Assembly: GCA_019456145.1 (NCBI GenBank)
Contig: VRUL01000008.1
Location: 1 to 60,437 of the forward strand
Source: Planctomycetota bacterium
GTDB taxonomy: Bacteria; Planctomycetota; Phycisphaerae; Sedimentisphaerales; Anaerobacaceae
Length of the DNA stretch: 60,437 nt
Direction: 5' to 3'
Shown here: positions 8,993 to 17,644 of the stretch, in pieces
Layout: the number at the start of each line of letters is the position of its first letter
Position numbering within the stretch: the first letter of the stretch is position 1
Made by a program: the position numbers and the translations under genes
Notes under the pieces: generated by a model
Told to the model about the DNA's origin: nothing
What the model saw: the letters and a program-made list of their open reading frames with translations, nothing else
The model's database searches: none

Positions 8993-9196
8993 CCAAGAAA
9001 GTAACTTTTTTTAGAAAAATATGGATAATTTGGCTTTTGGTGGGATAAGACATTGTTATATAAGAAGTTACGTGGATTTTTTTCTGTAGCCGCAAAGTTT
9101 ATTGGTAGAGGGAGAAATCAAAAGTTGATAGCCAAGGATTGTAAACCGGAAGTAGAGAACCTAAGCCAATCTTAGATCCTGAAGCTTGTGTTTTTT

Positions 9197-9937
9197 TTAC
9201 CATTCTGCTTCTGCGTATGGGCCGAGATAACCTTTGGGCTTAAGTTTTTCCCGAGTTTTGAGGATGGCTTCGGCGATAGGTACGTCACTTTTTCGAGTAA
9301 TCTTGATGTTCGAAGAGTCGGTCTCTACAATTGATACTTTTTGGCCAAGGGTTTCGACGAGCTGGGAGTCATCACTGATTTTATTTTTATCCAGATTCTT
9401 GAGGTTTCCGTATGCTTTCTTGAGCAGTGAGGCCTCGAATATCTGCGGGGTTTGGGCTTCGTAGAGGCCAGATCTATCGACGGTTTGCTGTATCACGTTA
9501 TCTTTGACCTTTTTTATAGTAGCCGAGACGGGACAGGCCAGCATGGCTGCTCCCGTTTTAGCCGCAACGGCGAAACAGTCATCAATCCACTTCTTGGTTA
9601 CACAGCATCGCACGGCATCGTGGACGGCTATAAGGTCTATCGTTTCTTTGACAAGCTCCAGCGCTTTTGTCACGGTGTCGAAGCGTTCTGCGCCGCCGAA
9701 GCAGATTTGCACGTTGTAAAACTTTAGATTGGGGCCCCACTTGACATCAACCAGCTCCTGGTCTTGGGGCGAAATAGCAAGCAAGACCTGTTTTACGTCA
9801 TCGCGGCCGGTGAAAAGCTCTACGCTCCGCAGAAAAGCGGCCCTTCCGGCCACGTCGACAAATGGCTTATTTCTCTTACCGCCGAACCGGGTGCCGGCGC
9901 CTGCGGCACAAATGATTACTCCAACGCTTTTGCTCAT
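9197..9937 (-). CDS. ispD: 2-C-methyl-D-erythritol 4-phosphate cytidylyltransferase
   Basis: IspD transfers CMP to MEP in the third step of non-mevalonate isoprenoid synthesis. The 246-residue protein has the nucleotidyltransferase signature ICAAGAGTRFGG at 9-20 with K23 and K25 following, and VHDAVRC at 105-111, which is diagnostic of IspD. The C-terminus carries about 15 residues beyond the usual end. It is the last gene of a DUF4230-cobO-ispD series on the minus strand. No other MEP-pathway genes are in the window. Confidence 0.93.
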   Translation of the reverse strand: MSKSVGVIICAAGAGTRFGGKRNKPFVDVAGRAAFLRSVELFTGRDDVKQVLLAISPQDQELVDVKWGPNLKFYNVQICFGGAERFDTVTKALELVKETIDLIAVHDAVRCCVTKKWIDDCFAVAAKTGAAMLACPVSATIKKVKDNVIQQTVDRSGLYEAQTPQIFEASLLKKAYGNLKNLDKNKISDDSQLVETLGQKVSIVETDSSNIKITRKSDVPIAEAILKTREKLKPKGYLGPYAEAEW

Positions 9938-9991
9938 AGCTAAAGCTTTTGCTCCTTGTCTCTCTTTTAATTAAGCCTTGTAATATGCGGT

Positions 9992-10534
9992 TTAAAATTC
10001 GATTCCCCGCCGGGCGGATGTCCCCTTGTCAAACGGGTGCTTGATATTTTTCATCTCTGTAACCAAATCCGCCAGCGCTATTAATTCCTGGGTTGCCCCT
10101 CTGCCGGTGAGAACAATTTCGACGGCGGGATCCCGTTTATCTATGATATTTTTGATATCTTCGATTTTGGCCAGTCCTTTCGAAAGGCAAAATACAATCT
10201 CATCGAGTACCAGCACGTCGTACAGCCTTTTCTCTGCCGTTTCGGCGATTCGCTCAAGTGCTTCACTAATTGCTTTGCGCATCTGCGAGAGGTCTTTTTG
10301 GTCTTTTAGGGATTTGGCCATGTCCCAGGGTGCATCGATAGCTTCGACCTTGATTGTGATGGTGCCTGGTTGGAGGGCGAGTCGCTCGCCGATATTAAGG
10401 GAGGGTGGTTTTAAGAATTGATAAATCATGACCTTGTTTCCCTGTCCGGCTGCGCGCAGGGCCAGGCCAAAGGCAGCGGTTGTTTTGCCCTTGCCGTCTC
10501 CGGTATAAATCTGGACGAGTCCTTTTTCGAGCAT
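9992..10534 (-). CDS. cobO: Cob(I)yrinic acid a,c-diamide adenosyltransferase
   Basis: CobO/CobA-type enzymes transfer the adenosyl group of ATP to cobalt of corrinoids to form adenosylcobalamin. The 180-residue protein has the P-loop TGDGKGKTTA at 11-20, the AxGQG element, the LVLDEIVFCLSKG Walker-B region and an LTGRGATQELI motif, all standard for this family, and is of usual length. It may serve corrinoid salvage, since no cobalamin biosynthesis genes are seen nearby. It follows a DUF4230 gene by 69 bases. Confidence 0.94.
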   Translation of the reverse strand: MLEKGLVQIYTGDGKGKTTAAFGLALRAAGQGNKVMIYQFLKPPSLNIGERLALQPGTITIKVEAIDAPWDMAKSLKDQKDLSQMRKAISEALERIAETAEKRLYDVLVLDEIVFCLSKGLAKIEDIKNIIDKRDPAVEIVLTGRGATQELIALADLVTEMKNIKHPFDKGTSARRGIEF

Positions 10535-10603
10535 GGCGTTATATTAAAATTAAAAAACTAAAAACATGCAGTGAGAAAACCTGCTTTTATGGCTCTTTCA
10601 TAT

Positions 10604-11290
10604 TTACGTCTTATCAACGTTGGCAGTTTGATTTTGAGAATCCGTCTGGCCGGGGAGTTGAGGAGTCTCGGCGGCAGGGGGTAAGTCGGCGATTGAAATT
10701 TCCGTTGTGTACTCGGGATAGGAAAGAGAGACGATTTTTTTAAATGCCATCTTTGTCTTGTCCTTGAGCAAGTCCATGCCGTAGAGGTCATTGACATTTT
10801 TCAGCGCGTTGTTCCGTGCCTCATCGTCGAGGGAAAGGACCTCGTCGGAGCTGAAATCTTCTATGATGTCGTACTTCCATGGGACGTTCTCGGCTTTTTC
10901 GAGGGGCAGTTTGTAGAACTTTCTGTTATAAATCTCGCAACTTAAGACCTTCGGGCCTGGAAGCGCGATTTTAATCAACTTTTGTATATTATCAATGTTG
11001 CAATCCAATTTGTCCAGGTCGAAGCCGACCTTGAGCTTGGCCGTGTATCTTAGTAAGCCCCTTTTCCAGCGAACGGTTATAAGACTTGTTTTCTTTTGCT
11101 TGATCTCCGTGACACCTTCGGTTCTGTATTCCAAGACGGCCAATTCGGATATCGCCTGGATGGACTTGATTAAAAAAGTAGTCGTTTTTGACACAGTCTT
11201 AGGTTTTGCGGCCATTCTCTTACCTACGAAAAAAGCAATAAGGCCTGAAATTGTTACAAGGCCGACAAAGTATAAAATGTCGTAGAACAT
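10604..11290 (-). CDS. DUF4230 membrane-anchored protein
   Basis: From ATG 11290 (ribosome binding site AAAGGAC) it has 228 residues: an N-terminal membrane span at about 2-24, a short basic linker, a DUF4230 domain from about 45 to 190 (SELAVLEYRTEG, the GLLRYTAKLKVGFDLDKLD strand pair, IKIALPGPKVLS) and a low-complexity tail rich in P, Q and T. A longer reading frame to 11539 runs through non-coding sequence and is not used. DUF4230 proteins are membrane-attached with an exposed beta domain; their function is unknown. It heads the cobO-ispD series. Confidence 0.8.
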   Translation of the reverse strand: MFYDILYFVGLVTISGLIAFFVGKRMAAKPKTVSKTTTFLIKSIQAISELAVLEYRTEGVTEIKQKKTSLITVRWKRGLLRYTAKLKVGFDLDKLDCNIDNIQKLIKIALPGPKVLSCEIYNRKFYKLPLEKAENVPWKYDIIEDFSSDEVLSLDDEARNNALKNVNDLYGMDLLKDKTKMAFKKIVSLSYPEYTTEISIADLPPAAETPQLPGQTDSQNQTANVDKT

Positions 11291-11552
11291 ATCATGTGTC
11301 CTTTCCGTTTTTATCGCGCCGGTTACCAACGTATTAACAGTTACCAAGTGCCCGCTTTTTCGTCGCCTGGGCCCGGTGCGTTGGTTTTCAAAGCTGATTG
11401 TCGGGTTATGACGATAGCCGAAATACGGCGCGTCGTCAAAGCAAAAGTCGGCACTTGAAGAGATGTGAATATCGAGCGTCGAGCGACAAATTATATTCTC
11501 CGGTAAAGTTCTTGCAATTTTGGGACCGATTATATACATTGTGACCAGGTTC

Positions 11553-11626
11553 GGCGGCGTAGCTCAGTTGGTTAGAGCATGGGATTCATAAGCCCAGGGT
11601 CGTTGGTTCGAATCCAACCGCCGCTA
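11553..11626 (+). tRNA. tRNA-Met (CAT)
   Basis: A full cloverleaf of 74 bases: acceptor GGCGGCG/CGCCGCT with G1-U72, D arm GCTC-GAGC, anticodon loop TTCATAA giving CAT, and T arm GTTGG-TTCGAAT-CCAAC. The anticodon stem has one A-G mismatch next to the loop. A73 is present and CCA is not encoded. It looks like elongator Met; tRNA-Ile2 (which also has CAT) cannot be fully excluded. It is not an initiator, since the D arm and acceptor are elongator-like. Confidence 0.92.
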
Positions 11627-11763
11627 ATAAATGGTATTTAGTCGATAGTTTTTAGTATTTAGAAAATGCGAAAAGACTGCTTGCGGAGGCCGAAAAAATC
11701 AGTAAAATGACCATGAGTTTAATAAGGAAATTTAAATAGGTACTGAAAACTGACGACTAATTT

Positions 11764-11836
11764 GCCCCCATCGTCTAGTGGCTTAGGATATCAGGTTCTC
11801 ATCCTGGAGACAGGGGTTCGACTCCCCTTGGGGGTA
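11764..11836 (+). tRNA. tRNA-Glu (CTC)
   Basis: A 73-base cloverleaf: acceptor GCCCCCA/TGGGGGT with G1-U72, anticodon loop TTCTCAT giving CTC, and T arm AGGGG-TTCGACT-CCCCT. CCA is not encoded. It lies 137 bases after tRNA-Met, with no gene between the two. Confidence 0.94.
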
Positions 11837-11915
11837 TTAGCGGGCTGGCGCGTGTATCGCGCCGGCCGTTCGCTTATGCACCGCGTTGGCAATTGCAGTT
11901 GGAGATTGACGGCTT

Positions 11916-13340
11916 ATGAAACATCGAGAAACCTTAGACGCCTCGTTGCGGAGCTTTTGCCTTTTTAAGCACGTATTATTACTGCTTGCGATTGGATTTG
12001 TTACGTTTGTTCCGCGTGCGAGATCAGAAGACGAAACAGCCGAAGTGGTCTTTCACGGCAGGATGCTTGCGCCACAATATCCGGGCAGCAGTGAGAATGT
12101 TCCCATGGCAGCGGTTTATTGTTTTGGAAGCGCCGACGGGCCTGATCGCCAGGCAATCGCCTTTCGAACATGGGAAACCCACCCGGCAGGCTGGTATCGC
12201 CTGGCCGGGCCTGCGGGGACTTACAGCTTTCTATTCTCGGCGCCTGCCGGCTTCGTAAGGCCTCTCATCCTGACCAACCAGCCCCTCAAATCCGGCGATA
12301 ACGTCAATCGCGATTTGACGCCTACGTTCGACTACGCTGACTTTTACCAGGGGGCCTGGGACGAGAAGCCAGCGAGCGACTATTTCCAGACATTCGAAGC
12401 CAAAGGCAACAGCATCACGCGGGTCGGTTTCAAGCTGGCGACCGATGGTGTGGACGGCCCCGGCCCTCTGGGACAGAACATGTTGCTCTCGATCCACAAG
12501 AAAACCGACGGCACTCCGGACAAGTGGCCGCAAGTCGGGCCGGCGGCGACCGTTCTGAATGTCGATTGCGGCGGGGCGAAGAACTATTGGTGGTGCGCCG
12601 GGTGGGATTCGGGGCAGGTCCTGACAAAACCAGGCAACGTGTATGCTGTGCATCTCAAGGCCGAGACGTACACTGCAAGCCTTCAGGCCTTCTGGCGAAA
12701 GGCCCAGGCCGGCCAATCGGATTGCTACCGCCTGGGCAAAGCGGGGACGACCGGATGGCAGGGACGCAGGCTGTGCATGGCCGTTAGCTCCGATTCCGAT
12801 GGGTTGGTCGTGCCTTACAATAAGCGCGTGCAAAAGAAATTCGTCGAGTTTGCGGGATTCGAGAAGTCCTGGTCGCAAACTTATGTTGCGCAGGGCAAAG
12901 GTCTGGCGGGAGTGATTCTGTACGCGGCGACGTCGGGCGTACAGCCTTCGCTGATGAAACAGCGGGCGAAGGTGAGCGTGCGGCGCGGCGGGCCGGGCGG
13001 TGAGATTGTCGGTACGGAAAAAATCGCTATCGGCAACGGCAATTATACCGGCGACGCATCGTGGGGTGTTTTCGGAGTGTCATTTGCTCCGGGCGAAGTG
13101 CCGCTTGAGCCGGGCAGGAAATATGCTATCGAGTTCGAATCAATTGAGAATTACGATACCCTGCACGGATTCGTGAATATCAAGGGCATGGTAAGCGACG
13201 ACAAGCCGGGTTTCAATCCGTACAGAAAGGTCCCGCCCGACGACTACAAGCGAGGAACCGCCTACCGAAAGTGCACCGACAAACAGGCATTCGACCTCGA
13301 TATGCAGATTGTCGAGTATCGATCTGATGCCAAGCATTGA
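11916..13340 (+). CDS. Secreted protein of unknown function
   Basis: The 474-residue protein has an N-terminal signal sequence (hydrophobic core about 19-36, ending near ARSED). The rest is soluble, rich in beta-type sequence, aromatic residues and prolines, with two halves that both end in all-beta-like segments. The first half has a carboxypeptidase-regulatory-like opening (VPMAAVYCFGSADG); repeated GxNMLLSIHKK and GVILYAATSG segments suggest two jelly-roll type domains. I recognise no catalytic motif and no named family. The start at ATG 11916 has a poor ribosome binding site. It begins 80 bases after tRNA-Glu and stands alone. Confidence 0.75.
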   Translation: MKHRETLDASLRSFCLFKHVLLLLAIGFVTFVPRARSEDETAEVVFHGRMLAPQYPGSSENVPMAAVYCFGSADGPDRQAIAFRTWETHPAGWYRLAGPAGTYSFLFSAPAGFVRPLILTNQPLKSGDNVNRDLTPTFDYADFYQGAWDEKPASDYFQTFEAKGNSITRVGFKLATDGVDGPGPLGQNMLLSIHKKTDGTPDKWPQVGPAATVLNVDCGGAKNYWWCAGWDSGQVLTKPGNVYAVHLKAETYTASLQAFWRKAQAGQSDCYRLGKAGTTGWQGRRLCMAVSSDSDGLVVPYNKRVQKKFVEFAGFEKSWSQTYVAQGKGLAGVILYAATSGVQPSLMKQRAKVSVRRGGPGGEIVGTEKIAIGNGNYTGDASWGVFGVSFAPGEVPLEPGRKYAIEFESIENYDTLHGFVNIKGMVSDDKPGFNPYRKVPPDDYKRGTAYRKCTDKQAFDLDMQIVEYRSDAKH

Positions 13341-13394
13341 CAGGGACTCGGCGGGAGAGCTTGCGTTTTCAGAGGAAGCTGCTATGGTGGAATA

Positions 13395-13412
13395 GCAGAC
13401 ATGGCAGTCTGC
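13395..13412. repeat. Small inverted repeat before tadA
   Basis: GCAGAC (13395-13400) and GTCTGC (13407-13412) form a perfect six-base-pair hairpin around ATGGCA, followed by CCCCC. The arrangement recalls a decayed copy of the GGGGCAGGC-type repeat found at 53146-53198, but similarity is too short to be sure. Confidence 0.35.
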
Positions 13413-13441
13413 CCCCTTGCTAACCGTCCGCGAGTGAGCCT

Positions 13442-13942
13442 ATGAGCATGATTAACAACAAACAGGATGAACGATATATGCAGATGGCCATTGATCAGGC
13501 GCGGATTGCCGAGAAAAACGGTGATGTACCCATAGGCGCGGTCATCGTTGGCGAGAACAAGATAATCGGCAAGGCATATAATCAAAGAGAGCAGTTGCAG
13601 GACCCAACAGCCCATGCGGAGATAATCGCGCTTACACAGGCGGCGGCAGCTCTGGGGAACTGGCATTTGAACGGCTGTACGATATATGTTACCTTAGAGC
13701 CTTGTCCTATGTGCGCTGGGGCATTGGTGTTAAGCAGAATGGACAGGTTGGTGTATGGCTGCGATGACCCGAAAGCGGGGGCCTGTAAATCACTTTATAA
13801 TATCGTCCAGGATGAGCGGCTCAACCATCGCCTGGAAGTTACAAGCGGTGTTTTAGCGGAGGATTGCGGCAGAATACTGCAGGGCTTTTTTGCAAAACGA
13901 CGAATAGAAAACAAAAACAATAATAAAGTAAGCGACTTTTAG
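13442..13942 (+). CDS. tadA: tRNA-specific adenosine deaminase
   Basis: TadA converts A34 to inosine in tRNA-Arg(ACG). The 166-residue protein has the zinc deaminase signature: HAE at 58-60 (zinc His and proton-shuttling Glu) and PCPMC at 87-91 (two zinc Cys). Substrate-side segments NQREQLQDPTAHAE and GCDDPKAGA also match TadA rather than riboflavin or dCMP deaminases. The start ATG 13442 has a second ATG two codons on; neither has a strong ribosome binding site. It stands alone between a secreted protein and an ABC exporter. Confidence 0.94.
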   Translation: MSMINNKQDERYMQMAIDQARIAEKNGDVPIGAVIVGENKIIGKAYNQREQLQDPTAHAEIIALTQAAAALGNWHLNGCTIYVTLEPCPMCAGALVLSRMDRLVYGCDDPKAGACKSLYNIVQDERLNHRLEVTSGVLAEDCGRILQGFFAKRRIENKNNNKVSDF

Positions 13943-14072
13943 TTATTCGTCTTCGGCTGTCGCCAGAATAATCTCCAAAAATTAGTCGTTAGATTTACAG
14001 ATCGCTATTGTGGTTTGGAATTTTGCTAAAAGCAAGCAAGAAAGATAAACGTTTGCTTAGCTGAAATGAAAA

Positions 14073-14903
14073 CTAAAGCGGTAAATCGCGGCGATTCCAG
14101 ATGATGCCACCCGCTATGACCGTAACTATCAATATCGATGCCAGCACAGCCATATCTCCTGTCGGCCAGCCTGTACCAACAAGAATTTCCTTAGTATCGA
14201 GATAATAAAATATCGAACTGGGCCCCAGGAATTTTGCTCGAGGCCACCATCCTGCAATGAGGTCTATAAAATAGTTTACTATAAAAAAGGTCATTGCGAT
14301 ACCAACGGCCCTGCCACGATTACGAAATGTAGCCGCTGCCAACAACGACACTCCAGCGGCTGTTGCTGAGAGTAAACCGCCGACAATAGCGGCTCTAAAA
14401 AAGGGCCAAAGTGAAATTTCCTGGTCAAAACTGCAAACATTTATCCCGACAACAGTACCGAGAAACATAACGATTACCAACGTCAGCATACCAACCAATG
14501 TTAAAATGCAGGCGCATATATAAACCTGATTTTTCGTTACCGACCGGCTCAATATCAACTCCATATTCCCATCCTGAACGTGACCCGCTAACAATCCCGT
14601 CGGCACACATACGGCAAAAACCATATATAATGCCAGTACCAACGGATGCTGATAAGTTATCGCGATGAATCCGGTAGTACTACTAATATCCAGAATATCA
14701 CCGCCTACAGCTTCCTTTATAAAACCAGGCATCCTTTGAAGAAAATCCAGAGTCATCTTGACATTTTCATTGTCCTGAGCAATGCTGCATTGAATGATCT
14801 GTATAATAGAAATAAAAAATCCGACGAGAAGCCACAACCACAAAATCCGCCAGAACCAGAACCGCAGCAACGTAAACGGAAAAGATACGCGTGAGTTTTT
14901 CAT
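14073..14903 (-). CDS. ABC-2 type transporter permease
   Basis: The 276-residue integral membrane protein has six hydrophobic spans in the ABC-2 layout, with a basic N-terminus (KNSRVSFPF). It overlaps the stop of the ATP-binding gene by four bases (ATGA), so the two are translated together and form an exporter. An extended extracytoplasmic loop follows the first span. Substrate cannot be told; bacterial relatives export antibiotics, lipids or polysaccharide, or act in copper and stress responses. Confidence 0.88.
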   Translation of the reverse strand: MKNSRVSFPFTLLRFWFWRILWLWLLVGFFISIIQIIQCSIAQDNENVKMTLDFLQRMPGFIKEAVGGDILDISSTTGFIAITYQHPLVLALYMVFAVCVPTGLLAGHVQDGNMELILSRSVTKNQVYICACILTLVGMLTLVIVMFLGTVVGINVCSFDQEISLWPFFRAAIVGGLLSATAAGVSLLAAATFRNRGRAVGIAMTFFIVNYFIDLIAGWWPRAKFLGPSSIFYYLDTKEILVGTGWPTGDMAVLASILIVTVIAGGIIWNRRDLPL

Positions 14904-15817
14904 GATGTCCCCCCGTTCCGTCCTGCACTGTCGCTATAGTATTGTATAAATGCGTCTTCCAAAGATGTCTGAAGAGTAGCTATTCTGCTAACTGGAAATT
15001 GTGCCAGCCATTTCAATACCGTATCTGCCCTGCCCTGATAAGCCAAATGAAGCAATTGTCCTTTTCGTCCAATCTCTCTGACGCCCTCCAGTTTTTCAAG
15101 CGGCAAATCGGGAACTTCAGTTCCTGCAACGAACCAGACTTTCAACTGCCTTTGGCCTTTTTGAACAATTTCAGAGATTTTTGACAACTCCACGAGCCGC
15201 CCCTGCCGCAGAATCGCCGCTCTCCCACAAACAGCAGATACTTCACTTAAATCATGCGACGAAAGTAAAACAGTTGCACCATCATCAACAGCTTCGCGAA
15301 TCAGATTGAGCACTGTTTGACTTACCAGTGGGTCAAGTCCGCTTGTAGGCTCGTCCAGTATCAGCAATTCAGGCTCATGTTGAAATGCATAGACAACGCC
15401 GACCTTCTGGCGGTTGCCTTTTGAAAGATCGCCAACAGTACGACTGAGGTCCAAACCAAGTCTTTCCGCCAGTTCTTCGCGTCGCTGCCTGGTGTGGTCT
15501 TTGTCCCCTATCGCCGCCAGCACGTCAAGTGATCTGTGAGCTCGATGATTTCGCCAGATTTGAAAATCTCCGGGTAGATAACCAATTCGATTATGTTGAG
15601 TTGCTCGGCCCGGCCTTACCTGCCGGCCGAGAATGCGTGCCTGACCGCTCGTGGCTTTCAGAAGCCCCATTATACAACGGATAGTCGTTGTCTTCCCCGA
15701 ACCGTTTGGGCCAAGATAACCAAATATCTCGCCTTGTTCGATATCAAATGAGACATCCTCAATACCACAAACCGAGCCGTACCATTTTGTCAGAGATTGT
15801 ATTTCAAGTGTTTTCAC
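14900..15817 (-). CDS. ABC transporter ATP-binding protein
   Basis: The 305-residue protein has the full ATPase set: Walker A GPNGSGKTT near 36-44, signature DLSKGNRQKVG near 134, Walker B LLILDEPTSGLDP and the switch His in SSHDLSEV. About 80 residues follow the ATPase core and form the C-terminal domain common in DrrA/CcmA-like exporters. It powers the permease encoded immediately downstream. Upstream lies a 570-base stretch holding a palindromic element, not a regulator. Confidence 0.94.
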   Translation of the reverse strand: MKTLEIQSLTKWYGSVCGIEDVSFDIEQGEIFGYLGPNGSGKTTTIRCIMGLLKATSGQARILGRQVRPGRATQHNRIGYLPGDFQIWRNHRAHRSLDVLAAIGDKDHTRQRREELAERLGLDLSRTVGDLSKGNRQKVGVVYAFQHEPELLILDEPTSGLDPLVSQTVLNLIREAVDDGATVLLSSHDLSEVSAVCGRAAILRQGRLVELSKISEIVQKGQRQLKVWFVAGTEVPDLPLEKLEGVREIGRKGQLLHLAYQGRADTVLKWLAQFPVSRIATLQTSLEDAFIQYYSDSAGRNGGTS

Positions 15818-15886
15818 TTTAAAATTTACTCCCTGTTCCTATTTTAACACGACATCGCCCAGGCAACAATCCTTTCTTCAAATGTC

Positions 15887-16045
15887 ATACCAATTGTGAT
15901 TAGTTAATGCGCACATTAGGGTCATTTCGAGCGCAGCGAAGCGAAGTCGAGAAATCTGTTCTTAATAGATCTCTCCGCTTCGGTCAGATTGCATCTGACC
16001 TCCGGTCGAGATGACAATAGCGCAGATATTAATCACAATTGGTAT
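15887..16045. mobile_element. Nested palindromic element with 16-bp inverted termini
   Basis: A perfect 16-base terminal inverted repeat (ATACCAATTGTGATTA at 15887-15902; its reverse complement at 16030-16045) encloses a second imperfect palindrome at 15921-16015 that starts GTCATTTCGAGCGCAGCGAA and ends GGTCGAGATGAC. The inner part resembles the GTCATTTCGAGC-type palindromic repeats widespread in bacterial intergenic DNA. At 159 bases with no coding capacity it fits a MITE-like or REP-like element. No clear target-site duplication is visible. Confidence 0.7.
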
Positions 16046-16071
16046 CACTTCTCTTTTTCAGCGTTGCTCAA

Positions 16072-16197
16072 TTAAGCGATGCGAATCTCGAGTCTTTTTT
16101 GCCAGCGGCTGACGAGTTTTTCCATAGCTTTTACGTCTCCGTCCTGGGCGTCCATGACCAGTATTTCATCAACGATTTGTTCTACGGACCTATCCAT
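16072..16197 (-). pseudogene. Truncated ECF sigma factor (N-terminal 41 residues)
   Basis: On the minus strand ATG 16197 opens a 41-residue frame reading MDRSVEQIVDEILVMDAQDG, then DVKAMEKLVSRWQKRL, and stops at TAA 16072. This is the start of region 2 of an ECF-type RNA polymerase sigma factor, matching the A-Q-D-G-D..A.E.LV.RWQ.RL pattern of planctomycetal members. Everything after region 2.1 is missing: the frame ends six residues later and the palindromic element begins 26 bases downstream. It cannot act as a sigma factor, so I call it a relic. Confidence 0.65.
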
Positions 16198-16384
16198 TCT
16201 ATTTATGTTAGTCTGTCTGAATAGCCGATAGGTTCATTTTTTGCTGAAAAAAGCTTTCTATGATAAACCGCATCACCAGGACGGATTTCCATTGCAAAGC
16301 CCTTTTTTGCCGCTATAGTGGATAGAAGCTCTGACCATATAGCCAGCAATAATAAATGGTAACCGATCAATTGTAAATGACCTT

Positions 16385-16472
16385 GGAGAGGTGTCGGAGT
16401 GGCTTATCGAGCAGCCTTGGAAAGGCTGTGTAGGGCTTGTCCCTACCGCGGGTTCGAATCCCGCCCTCTCCG
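16385..16472 (+). tRNA. tRNA-Ser (GGA)
   Basis: An 88-base class II tRNA: acceptor GGAGAGG/CCTCTCC, anticodon stem CAGCC/GGCTG with loop TTGGAAA giving GGA, a long variable arm (TAGGGCTTGTCCCTA) and T arm GCGGG-TTCGAAT-CCCGC. The discriminator is G73; CCA is not encoded. Confidence 0.95.
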
Positions 16473-16741
16473 TTTTTGATATTTTGGTTTTTCTGCCGTT
16501 CCGTCCATATCCGTCTAATCATCTGAATCCTGACTGATGCGCCCGGGTTGTAGCAACAAGGATTTTACGCAGGTTTTTTGGTCCGAAAACAATTTCCTGC
16601 AAATACAAAATCGGCTTTTTTGCGTTGATTTGGTGCAAATAAGATATGTGCTAAGTCTTGGTATAAAAAAAGCCGAGTATGGTAGGTCAGTGAAAAAATG
16701 AGTACCGGATACTAAATTAATTTAATTTGGAGGTACAAAGA

Positions 16742-17458
16742 ATGTTGGCAATGTTAGAATGGAACAGTCTTATCGTGGCGCCGATCAGAGAAATGCTGAC
16801 CAAAATAGTCGGTTACCTTCCCACTCTTGTCGGGGCGCTAATCATCCTGACGGTTGGCTGGATTGTAGCCAAAACGCTCCGCCGGATAGTGGATCGTGCC
16901 CTTAAGGCGATACGCTTCGACAAGCTTGCGGAGAAGGCCGGGATATCGGAGATTCTCAATAAAGGGGGCTTGAAGACATCCGCAGTCGAGGTCATGAGCG
17001 GCCTGGTGTATTGGCTGGCAATTATTATGGTGCTGGTGATAGTGGTCAACGCTCTTGGGCTGCCACAGGCATCGAGTGTTCTTGAGACTTTGTTTGCTTA
17101 CATTCCGAATGTCATCGCGGCCCTGTTCGTTCTTGTAGTCGGGATGTTTCTGGCGAACCTTGTGTCGGGTATCATTCATACGGCGGCCGGAAATGCCAGT
17201 TTGCCCCGACCCGGGATGTTCGCGGCGGTAAGCAAATGGTCGATCATTATCTTTGCGGGGACGATTTCACTGCGGGAGCTGGGCATAGCAACGCTTCTGG
17301 TGACAACTACGTTCAATATAATCCTTGGCGGAGTATGCCTTGCATTAGCTCTGGCTTTCGGACTGGGTGGAAGAGATTTTGCAACCAGATATCTCGATGA
17401 ATGGCGACGAAGACATGAAGAGGAGAAGGCCCACAGCAAAGAAGAGGTATTCAGTTGA
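16742..17458 (+). CDS. MscS-family mechanosensitive channel, short TM-helix type
   Basis: The start is ATG 16742, with a strong GGAGG ribosome binding site at 16729-16733; the longer frame from a TTG at 16727 would absorb that site. The 238-residue protein has five membrane spans and two copies of the conserved TM-helix repeat of small mechanosensitive channels (LPTLVGALIILTVGWIVAK near 25-43 and IPNVIAALFVLVVGMFLANL near 120-139), then GGRDFATRYLDEW and a charged tail. It lacks the large cytoplasmic cage of E. coli MscS. It is monocistronic, ending at a strong terminator. Confidence 0.88.
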   Translation: MLAMLEWNSLIVAPIREMLTKIVGYLPTLVGALIILTVGWIVAKTLRRIVDRALKAIRFDKLAEKAGISEILNKGGLKTSAVEVMSGLVYWLAIIMVLVIVVNALGLPQASSVLETLFAYIPNVIAALFVLVVGMFLANLVSGIIHTAAGNASLPRPGMFAAVSKWSIIIFAGTISLRELGIATLLVTTTFNIILGGVCLALALAFGLGGRDFATRYLDEWRRRHEEEKAHSKEEVFS

Positions 17459-17505
17459 ATTTAGCCGGGCCAAAATAGCCTGCTAAAATGGGAGAGAAGA
17501 CCGAG

Positions 17506-17540
17506 GGGCTGTGAGCATTAGCTTGCAGCCCTTTTTTTTT
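17506..17540 (+). terminator. Rho-independent terminator after the MscS gene
   Basis: GGGCTG (17506-17511) pairs with CAGCCC (17526-17531) and is followed by nine or more T residues. It lies 48 bases after the channel stop codon. On the other strand no T run follows, so it serves only the + strand. Confidence 0.85.
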
Positions 17541-17644
17541 TGGGCCTTAACCATTTCAACCAATGCCGTGAAATGCTTCTGGATGTCATAGGCGGCTGAT
17601 TTGACGAAAAACATCGGATTCCGTCCATAGAAGCTAATGTCAAG

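Noticed and set aside
8901..9095. A 64-codon minus-strand frame upstream of DUF2975.
   Set aside because: It covers a perfect TTGACA promoter and the ribosome binding site, and its translation is low in complexity.
13343..13441. A stretch before tadA reading GGTGGAATAGCAGACATGGC resembles the D-arm part of tRNA-Leu, and the same area could be mistaken for a small SRP RNA.
   Set aside because: No acceptor or T-arm partner can be paired, and the conserved SRP tetraloop region is absent; only a six-base-pair hairpin is supported.
15921..16015. The strong palindrome after the ABC exporter could be a terminator.
   Set aside because: There is no T run on either strand and it is enclosed by a perfect terminal inverted repeat, which favours a repeat element.
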